A stretch of DNA of 19,702 nucleotides, from NCBI GenBank assembly GCA_964655175.1, contig CAZZLY010000052.1:1-19702 (forward strand). Direction: 5' to 3'. Shown here in pieces: positions 14,362 through 19,702 of the stretch (position 1 is its first letter; each line of letters begins with the position of its first letter). This stretch comes from JAIOPA01 sp964655175 (GTDB lineage Bacteria; Eisenbacteria; RBG-16-71-46). The translations under genes were made by a program, and so were the position numbers. The notes under the pieces were generated by a model. It was not told the DNA's origin. It was given only the letters and a program-made list of their open reading frames with translations, and did no database searches.

Positions 14362-15291
14362 GTGCCTGTGAAGAGTGGGAGCCACAAGTCGCCCAAAGGA
14401 TTCGCGGCTCCGGGCACGTTCCGGGGTGCGATCGGTAACTCGCGCTCCCGCAACGCGTCCGGCGGTTCGGCCGCGACCCGTGACCGCGAGGCCCGACTGC
14501 TCGCGCGGGCCCGTTCGGGCGATCGTCGGGCCCTCGAGCAACTGCTCGCGCGCGCAAGCGAGCCCGCCTGGCGCTGGAGCCGCGGCTTCTGCCGCAACGA
14601 GGAGGACGCGGCCGATCTGGTGCAGGACGTCCTGCACGCGTTGCTGCGATCGCTCGCCCGCTTCCGGGGGGACGCCGCACTCTCGACCTGGACCTACGTC
14701 GTGGCGCGCCGGGCCTGCATGCGGCGTCGCCAGCAGGGGGCGCGCACGGGGTCGCTCGATGCCCCGGAGGCCGCTCGACATCGCGACCGCCCCGATCCCT
14801 CGCCGGGCCCGTCGCGTCGCGCCGAGCACCGCCAGTTGGCCGAGCATCTCGAGCGCGCGATCGCCGAACTGCCGTTGCCGCAACGCGAGGTGCTGGTGAT
14901 GCGCGACGTCGAGGGCCTGTCGGCCGCCGAGGTGGCCGAGTCGCTCGGACTCGGCGAACGCGCGGTCAAGTCGCGCCTGCATCGCGCGCGACTCGCGGTG
15001 CGCGAACGGCTCGCCCCGTTCATGGCCGGGCGGGCCGAAGCGCGGCCCGCGCGCGGTTGTCCCGACACCGCGCGCATGCTGTCGCGCTACCTCGAGGGCG
15101 AGCTCGACGCCGCCACGTGCGCGCGCATGGAGGATCACGTGCGCGGGTGCGAGGCGTGCGGCGGCACCTGCGCGTCGTTGCGTTCGGTGCTGGGTGCGTG
15201 TCACGCGTACGGCCGCGCCGCGGTACCGGTGTCGCTGCAGCGTGCGGTGCGCGCGGCGGTGGCGCGGCAGTTGGCCGACGCCGCGCACTGA
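14362..15291 (+). CDS. ECF sigma factor with fused C-terminal zinc-binding anti-sigma (ZAS/zf-HC2) domain
   Basis: This 309-residue cytoplasmic regulator starts at GTG 14362, 5 nt after GGGAGGGG; a second GTG at 14368 is possible. Residues 1-42 are a basic, low-complexity tail. Sigma region 2 spans about 45-130 (GDRRALEQLL, NEEDAADLVQDVLHALL, LSTWTYVVARR). A Pro/Arg-rich linker follows, then region 4 at about 155-210 (LPLPQREVLVMRDVEGLSAAEVAESLGLGERAVKSRLHRAR contains the helix-turn-helix). From 233 a zinc-binding module begins: Cys233-X25-His259-X3-Cys263-X2-Cys266, the same spacing I recall for the zinc ligands of the anti-sigma factor RsrA. Separate ZAS proteins hold their sigma factor inactive until a signal such as disulfide stress; here sigma and inhibitor-like module share one chain. 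There is no transmembrane helix, so any signal is cytoplasmic. It may control the divergent RND operon or its own gene; that is inference. Confidence 0.92.
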   Translation: MPVKSGSHKSPKGFAAPGTFRGAIGNSRSRNASGGSAATRDREARLLARARSGDRRALEQLLARASEPAWRWSRGFCRNEEDAADLVQDVLHALLRSLARFRGDAALSTWTYVVARRACMRRRQQGARTGSLDAPEAARHRDRPDPSPGPSRRAEHRQLAEHLERAIAELPLPQREVLVMRDVEGLSAAEVAESLGLGERAVKSRLHRARLAVRERLAPFMAGRAEARPARGCPDTARMLSRYLEGELDAATCARMEDHVRGCEACGGTCASLRSVLGACHAYGRAAVPVSLQRAVRAAVARQLADAAH

Positions 15292-15374
15292 ACCCGCGCA
15301 CGAGGCACGACAGCCCCACGGGCGCTCGCGTATCCTGTCGATCCCACGTCGTCCGTTCCCCGAGGAGGTGTCCC

Positions 15375-15713
15375 ATGTCCGCATCGCATCCGTCGCGCGG
15401 GGTCGCGCGCCGAGGCTTCCTGCAGATGCTGCTCACCGCGGCCGCCTGGCCCGTGACCGCGTTCGCGCAGACGGCCGCGCCGAGCGCGACCCCGAGCACG
15501 CCCGCGCCCAACCCCGCCGCCGCGCCCGAGCACTCGGGGGCCGAAGCGCGCTTGCTCACCGAGGTGCTGCGTTCGCGCCATCCCGATCGCTTCACCGATG
15601 CGCAGTGGACGAGCATCGTGGGCGACTTCGAGGGCGACCTCGCCTCGGGCCGGCGCCTGCGCACGGTCAAGCTCGCCAACGCCGACGAACCCGACTTCGT
15701 CTTCCGCCCCTGA
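15375..15713 (+). CDS. Small Tat-exported protein, probable amidase partner
   Basis: This 112-residue protein starts at ATG 15375, 4 nt after an excellent GAGGAGGTG ribosome-binding site. Its N-terminus contains a twin-arginine motif, ARRGFLQMLLTAAA, with Arg-Arg near residues 12-13 followed by a moderately hydrophobic stretch and FAQTA, where cleavage is likely at about residue 33. A Pro/Ala-rich linker (about 34-52) leads to a roughly 60-residue conserved-looking domain: EARLLTEVLRSRHPDRFT and then LRTVKLANADEPDFVF at the C-terminus. I recall similar short sequences beside or in front of amidases in other bacteria, but no named family. The amidase gene begins 8 nt after its stop, so the two are in one operon. 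A weak TATCCT at 15331 is the only promoter-like hexamer in the 83-nt gap upstream. Confidence 0.8.
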   Translation: MSASHPSRGVARRGFLQMLLTAAAWPVTAFAQTAAPSATPSTPAPNPAAAPEHSGAEARLLTEVLRSRHPDRFTDAQWTSIVGDFEGDLASGRRLRTVKLANADEPDFVFRP

Positions 15714-15721
15714 GGTCCCCC

Positions 15722-17122
15722 ATGCTCGACTCCGGAACGCTCTACCTGCCCGTGCGGGAACTCGCCGCGCGGATCAAGGCCCGCACGCTGTCCCCCGTGG
15801 CGCTCACCGAACTCGCGCTGTCGCGCCTCGAGACGCTGGGCCCCAAGCTCAACGCGGTGGTCACCGTCATGCGCGCGTCCGCGCTCGCCGAAGCGCGCGC
15901 CGCCGAGGCCGAGATCGCGCGCGGGCGGTACCGCGGACCGCTGCACGGCATCCCGTACGGCGTGAAGGACCTGCTCGCCACGAAGGGCGTGCCCACCACG
16001 TGGGGCGCCGAGCCGTACCGCAACCAGGTGTTCGACCACGACGCCACCGTGGTCACGCGTCTGCGCGAGGCCGGCGCGATCCTGTGCGCCAAGCTCGCGA
16101 TGGTCGAACTCGCCGGTGGCATGGGCTACAACCACACCGATGCCTCGTTCACGGGACCCGGGATCACGCCGTGGAACACCGGCTTCTGGAGCGGCGGTTC
16201 CTCGAGTGGGCCCGGGGCCGCCGTTGGCGCGGGTCTCGTCGCGTTCGCGATCGGCAGCGAGACGTCGGGCTCGATCCTCACGCCGAGCGCGTACTCCGGC
16301 GTGACGGGGCTGCGTCCCACGTACGGCCTCGTCTCGCGCCACGGCGCGATGGCGCTGTCGTGGACGCTCGACAAGCTGGGCCCCATGGGGCGCACGGCCG
16401 ACGATTGCGCGCTCGTGTTGTCCGCGATCGCCGGACCCGATGACGCCGACCCGACCACGTCGGGGCGCACGTTCGCCTGGACGAACGCGAAGCCGCGCCG
16501 CCTGCGCGTCGCGGTCATCAAGGGCACGGTCGAGAAGGTGCAGCCCGCGGTGCGCGACAACTTCGAGGCCGCGCTCGCCGGGCTCGGGGACGCGGTCACC
16601 GTCACGCGCGACGTGGCGTTCCCCGATCTGCCGTGGGGCCCGGCGGTCGGCGCGATCGTCACCGCCGAGGGCGCGAGCGCGTTCCTCGACCTCATCGAAT
16701 CGGGCGAGGTGGCCAAGCTGCGCTGCCCGGCCGATCGCACGGGCGGTTACTCGGGGCTGCTGCTGCCCGCGGTGGACTACCTGCAGGCCATGCGCCTGCG
16801 CAAGCCCATGCGCGCGGCGATGGCCAAGCTGTTCGAGTCGTACGACGTGATCGCCGGGCCCACGCGCGGCACGGTGGCGTATCCGCTCGGCGATTTCGCG
16901 AGCGCGTATCCCGGCGTCTCGAGCGGTCCGTCGGTGATCGCGGCCGGCAATCTCACCGGACTGCCGGCGCTGGCGATGCCGACGGGCTTCGGTGAGAACG
17001 GCCTGCCGACGAGCATGACGTTCCTCGGGGCGCCCTTCTCCGAGGGCACGCTGTGCGCGCTCGGTGGGGTGCATCAGGCCCGCAGTGGCTGGCACACGAA
17101 GCGCCCGGGAGGTTTCGCGTGA
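15722..17122 (+). CDS. Amidase signature family enzyme
   Basis: Amidase signature enzymes hydrolyse a carboxamide with a Ser-cisSer-Lys triad. The 466-residue protein has all three: Lys in YGVKDLLATKG (about residue 82), the Gly/Ser-rich loop GGSSSGPGAA (about 160) with the cis-Ser, and the nucleophile block GSETSGSILTP (about 180), where the usual GSDTGGS appears as GSETSGS. The C-terminal half has the common LTGLPALAMPTGF and ends soon after. The start is ATG 15722 with GAGG about 6 nt upstream. There is no signal peptide, although its upstream partner has a Tat signal and its downstream neighbour is an outer-membrane receptor. That suggests co-export or a cytoplasmic step after uptake. GatA of the tRNA amidotransferase is a less likely alternative, since gatB/gatC are absent and the context is transport. 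The stop overlaps the receptor start codon (GTGA). Confidence 0.93.
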   Translation: MLDSGTLYLPVRELAARIKARTLSPVALTELALSRLETLGPKLNAVVTVMRASALAEARAAEAEIARGRYRGPLHGIPYGVKDLLATKGVPTTWGAEPYRNQVFDHDATVVTRLREAGAILCAKLAMVELAGGMGYNHTDASFTGPGITPWNTGFWSGGSSSGPGAAVGAGLVAFAIGSETSGSILTPSAYSGVTGLRPTYGLVSRHGAMALSWTLDKLGPMGRTADDCALVLSAIAGPDDADPTTSGRTFAWTNAKPRRLRVAVIKGTVEKVQPAVRDNFEAALAGLGDAVTVTRDVAFPDLPWGPAVGAIVTAEGASAFLDLIESGEVAKLRCPADRTGGYSGLLLPAVDYLQAMRLRKPMRAAMAKLFESYDVIAGPTRGTVAYPLGDFASAYPGVSSGPSVIAAGNLTGLPALAMPTGFGENGLPTSMTFLGAPFSEGTLCALGGVHQARSGWHTKRPGGFA

Positions 17123-19521
17123 GGATGCGTGCGTGGTGCGCGAGGGCCGCGTTCGCGGCGCTCGTGCTGTTCGCGGTGGATGCGGCGCACGCCGCCGAGG
17201 TGCGCGGCCGCGTGCTGGCGGCACTGGGGCGCGCGCCGCTCGTCGGGGCCAACGTGGTCGTGCAGGGGACGGGCAGGGGCGCGCTCACCGATGAGCTGGG
17301 CCGGTTCGCCATCACCGACGTGCCGCCGGGCCTCGTCAACGTGCAGGCGTCGTTGCTCGGTTACCGGCGCGTCGTGCAGTACGAGATCGAACTCACGCCC
17401 GCGCGCGCCGTCGAGCTGGAGTTCCTGCTCGACGAGGAGGTCGTCAAGACCGACTCGGTGAGCGTGACCGCGTCGCCGTTCGTGCGCCGCGCCGCGAGCC
17501 CGGTGTCGGTGCGGACGATCGGCGCGGCCGAGGTCGCGCGCTTCCCCGGAGCCGACCGCGATCTGTCCAAGGCGCTGCAGGGCACGCCGGGCGTGGCCTC
17601 GACGCCCAACTTCCGCAACGACCTCATCGTGCGTGGCGGAGCGCCCAACGAGAATCGCTTCTTCCTCGATGGCATCTCGGTGCCCACGATCAACCACTTC
17701 GCCACGCAGGGTTCGTCGGGCGGTCCCGTGGGCATGATCGACGTGCGCTTCATCCGCGAGGTCGACGTGTACACGAGCGCGTTCCCGGCCGCGCGCGGTC
17801 AGGCCCTGAGCTCGGTGATGGACTTCCGCATGCGCGACGGCAGCAGCGAGGCGGCCGCGTACGGACTCACCATCGGGGCTTCGGATCTGGGCGCCACCGC
17901 CGAAGGGCCGCTCGGCGAGCACACGACGTACCTGTTCTCGGCGCGCCGCTCGTACCTGCAGTTCCTGTTCAAGGCGCTCGGGCTGCCGTTCGTGCCCACG
18001 TACAACGACGCGCAGCTCAAGGTGCGCACGCGACTCGGCGTGCGCGACGACCTCACGCTGCTCGGCATCGGCGCGATCGACGACTTCGCGCTCAACACGG
18101 GCGAGAAGGCGCGCGACACCGAGTTCAAGCGCTACCTGCTCGAGCAGCTGCCCATCAACTCGCAGTGGAACGTCACGACGGGCGCGGTCTGGAAGCACCT
18201 CTCGCCGCAGGCCGTCACGACGACCACCGTGTCGCGCAGCAAGCTGGACAACCGCGCCCACAAGTACGCCGGCAACGACGCGTCGGACCCCGCGAACCTT
18301 CTGCTCGATTACCGGTCGCAGGAGACCGAGCGCAAGCTGCGCGTCGAGCGCAGCGAGCGCCGCATGGGCATGCAGTGGGAGTACGGCATGGGCCTCGAGT
18401 CGGCCACCTACACCACCGACACGTTCGCCCGCACCGCGTCGCAGACGGGTCCGCTCACGGTGGACTACGACTCGCGCCTGTCGCTCACGCAGGGGGCGCT
18501 GTTCGCACAGGCGAGTCGCGGGTTCGCGCGGGACCGGCTCACGCTGGCGCTGGGTGCGCGCGTCGAACTGGCGGACTACTCCGCCCGGACGAAGCGCCTC
18601 GCCGAACAGCTGTCGCCGCGACTGGCGGCCTCGTACGCGCTGTCGCCGCGCTGGCGGCTCAACGCCAGCGTGGGCCGCTACGTGGCGCTGCCGGCGTACA
18701 CGGTGCTCGGGTTCCGCGATTCCCTCGGCGGGCTCGCCAACCGCGACCGTGGTGCGGGCTACGTGCGTGCGGACCACGTGGTCGCGGGACTCGAGCTCGC
18801 CACGACGACCAACTCGCGCATCACCGCCGAGACGTTCCTCAAGCGCTACGCCGACTATCCGTTCCTGCTGCGCGAGGGGATCAGCCTCGCCAATCTGGGT
18901 GCCGACTTCGGCGTGATCGGCAACGCGCCGTCGGTGCCCACGAGCCGCGGCCGGGCGTACGGCTTCGAGTTGCTGGCGCAACAGCGGCTCTACCGCGGCT
19001 GGTACGGCATCGCCGCCTACACGTTCGTGCGTAGCCTGTTCACGACGCGTGACGGTTCGTTCCAGCCGTCCGCGTGGGACAATCGTCACCTCGTGTCGCT
19101 CACCGGCGGCAAGCGCTTCAGCAAGGGCCGTGAGCTCGGGGTGCGCTGGCGGTATCTGGGTGGCGCGCCGTACACGCCGGACAACGTGGCGCTGTCCGCC
19201 CGCGCCGACGTCTGGGACGTCACCGGACGCGGTGTGCCGGACTACGCGCGGCTCAACGCCGAGCGCAACGGCGCGCTGCATCAGCTCGACGTGCGGTTCG
19301 ACAAGCGCTGGTTCCGCCGCGGGATGGCCATCGACCTGTACCTGGACGTGCAGAACCTGTACGCGTTCCAGCCGCGTCTGGCGCCGATCCTGCTGGTCGA
19401 TCGCGATGCTGCGGGACACCCGATCGCCGATCCGGCGAACCCGGGTTCGTACCTCACGCACACGACCCGCGAGGACACCGGCACGGTGCTGCCCACGATC
19501 GGCGTGACGATCGAGTTCTAG
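17119..19521 (+). CDS. TonB-dependent outer-membrane receptor with N-terminal carboxypeptidase-regulatory-like domain
   Basis: This is an 800-residue energised importer of the outer membrane. The start is GTG 17119, whose last two bases overlap the amidase stop (GTGA), with GGGAGG 6 nt upstream; an ATG at 17125 is an alternative. Residues 1-25 are a Sec signal peptide ending AAHA. About 27-110 is a carboxypeptidase-D-regulatory-like beta-sandwich (GRVLAALGRAPLVGANVVVQGT, GRFAITDVPPGLVNVQA). The plug runs from about 118 to 235 (SVTASPF, DLSKALQGTPGV, LIVRGGAPNENRFFLDGISV), then a barrel to the terminal Phe800, the usual final aromatic. The barrel wording (YPFLLREGISLANLG, WDVTGRGVPDYARLN, DVQNLYAF) closely recalls receptors common in Bacteroidota. 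The substrate is not predictable, but co-transcription with an amidase suggests a peptide-like or amide compound. No clear TonB box was identified. Confidence 0.95.
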   Translation: MRMRAWCARAAFAALVLFAVDAAHAAEVRGRVLAALGRAPLVGANVVVQGTGRGALTDELGRFAITDVPPGLVNVQASLLGYRRVVQYEIELTPARAVELEFLLDEEVVKTDSVSVTASPFVRRAASPVSVRTIGAAEVARFPGADRDLSKALQGTPGVASTPNFRNDLIVRGGAPNENRFFLDGISVPTINHFATQGSSGGPVGMIDVRFIREVDVYTSAFPAARGQALSSVMDFRMRDGSSEAAAYGLTIGASDLGATAEGPLGEHTTYLFSARRSYLQFLFKALGLPFVPTYNDAQLKVRTRLGVRDDLTLLGIGAIDDFALNTGEKARDTEFKRYLLEQLPINSQWNVTTGAVWKHLSPQAVTTTTVSRSKLDNRAHKYAGNDASDPANLLLDYRSQETERKLRVERSERRMGMQWEYGMGLESATYTTDTFARTASQTGPLTVDYDSRLSLTQGALFAQASRGFARDRLTLALGARVELADYSARTKRLAEQLSPRLAASYALSPRWRLNASVGRYVALPAYTVLGFRDSLGGLANRDRGAGYVRADHVVAGLELATTTNSRITAETFLKRYADYPFLLREGISLANLGADFGVIGNAPSVPTSRGRAYGFELLAQQRLYRGWYGIAAYTFVRSLFTTRDGSFQPSAWDNRHLVSLTGGKRFSKGRELGVRWRYLGGAPYTPDNVALSARADVWDVTGRGVPDYARLNAERNGALHQLDVRFDKRWFRRGMAIDLYLDVQNLYAFQPRLAPILLVDRDAAGHPIADPANPGSYLTHTTREDTGTVLPTIGVTIEF

Positions 19522-19541
19522 ACCTTCACGCCCGCATGCGA

Positions 19542-19574
19542 AAGGCCCCCGGCGGGACGTCCGCCGGGGGCCTT
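19542..19574. terminator. Strong bidirectional terminator after the receptor gene
   Basis: A perfect 14-bp stem AAGGCCCCCGGCGG / CCGCCGGGGGCCTT with a 5-nt loop GACGT starts 20 nt after the receptor stop. It lies between convergent genes: the receptor (ends 19521) and the leftward gene whose stop is at 19603. A-rich and T-rich flanks are short but present on both sides. Confidence 0.88.
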
Positions 19575-19602
19575 CGTGCGTCGTGCGACGCTCAGTGCCG
19601 CG

Positions 19603-19702
19603 TCACCACGGCAGCGTGTACGTGGCGCGCGTGTACAGGTAGCGACCGTTGTAACCGAACGGCGAGGCCGCCGCCCACGGGAAGACGCCGAAGTTGTTGT
19701 TG
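19603..19702 (-). CDS. C-terminal end of a second outer-membrane barrel (TonB-dependent receptor-like) protein, truncated
   Basis: Reading leftward from the window edge there are 32 complete codons and then TGA at 19605-19603. The peptide is Asn-rich at first, then FGVFPWAAASPFGYNGRYLYTRATYTLPW, which I describe by its parts: a SPFGYNGRY motif followed by alternating aromatic residues and a terminal Trp. The ending in an aromatic residue after alternating strands is characteristic of outer-membrane beta-barrels. SPFGxNGR close to the end is a pattern I associate with large TonB-dependent receptors of Gemmatimonadota and Acidobacteriota. Most of the gene lies beyond the window, so the assignment rests on this tail only. 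Confidence 0.65.
   Translation of the reverse strand, partial: NNNFGVFPWAAASPFGYNGRYLYTRATYTLPW

Noticed and set aside
15020..17224. A 734-codon open frame antisense to the amidase
   Set aside because: Low-complexity Arg-rich translation opposite a gene with a complete catalytic triad.
17074..19461. A 795-codon open frame antisense to the TonB receptor
   Set aside because: Arg/Val/Glu/His-rich composition with no signal peptide or motif; the receptor on the other strand is unambiguous, so this is a GC-driven shadow.

Overview
The window is very GC-rich chromosomal DNA (roughly 70 % G+C by eye) with dense, confidently coding genes. It comes from a Gram-negative-type (diderm) bacterium: there are two TonB-dependent outer-membrane receptors, an RND efflux pump with a lipoprotein adaptor, a predicted lipoprotein, and several Sec or Tat signal peptides. 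The mix (TolB-propeller/amidohydrolase fusion, Bacteroidota-like TonB receptor with a carboxypeptidase-regulatory-like front domain, ECF sigma factor with a zinc-finger tail, very high GC) would suit Gemmatimonadota, Acidobacteriota, Eisenbacteria or a related lineage. No rRNA or other taxonomic marker is present, so this is only an inference.

Layout. 1-2338 (+): the 3' two-thirds of aconitase (acnA-type), then a short lipoprotein gene 1 nt downstream. 2339-2477: two hairpins between convergent genes. 2478-5801 (-): a large secreted protein with an N-terminal TolB/PD40 beta-propeller and a C-terminal amidohydrolase. 5802-6293: a 492-nt gap with a G-run cluster, a good sigma-70-like promoter and a long 5' leader. 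6294-7034 (+): a secreted protein of unknown function, closed by a strong terminator. 7172-7954 (+): a glyoxalase-like (VOC) protein. 7955-8187: a hairpin-rich leader. 8188-9147 (+): a cysteine synthase/CBS-family PLP enzyme. 9188-9217: a terminator shared with the convergent operon that follows. 9232-14324 (-): a tightly overlapping four-gene operon, in transcription order adaptor lipoprotein, RND pump, DUF2892 (YgaP-like) two-helix membrane protein, and exported DUF442-like phosphatase/rhodanese-loop protein. 14362-15291 (+): divergent from that operon across only 37 bp, an ECF sigma factor fused to an RsrA-like zinc-binding anti-sigma module. 15375-19521 (+): a Tat-signal small protein, an amidase and a TonB-dependent receptor in a compact operon, closed by a 14-bp perfect terminator stem. 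19603-19702 (-): the C-terminal end of a second outer-membrane barrel protein.

Two modules deserve attention. (1) The RND/DUF2892/DUF442-like operon, the divergent sigma-ZAS fusion gene and the convergent cysteine synthase combine families that recur in thiol and sulfane-sulfur biology. They could form a redox-regulated sulfur-compound export or detoxification system; this is a hypothesis from gene content, not a demonstrated function. (2) The Tat-signal small protein, the signal-less amidase and the receptor suggest uptake and hydrolysis of an amide-containing substrate, possibly with the amidase carried across the membrane by its small partner. The other genes look like ordinary chromosomal content. 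I saw no transposase, CRISPR array, tRNA or rRNA.
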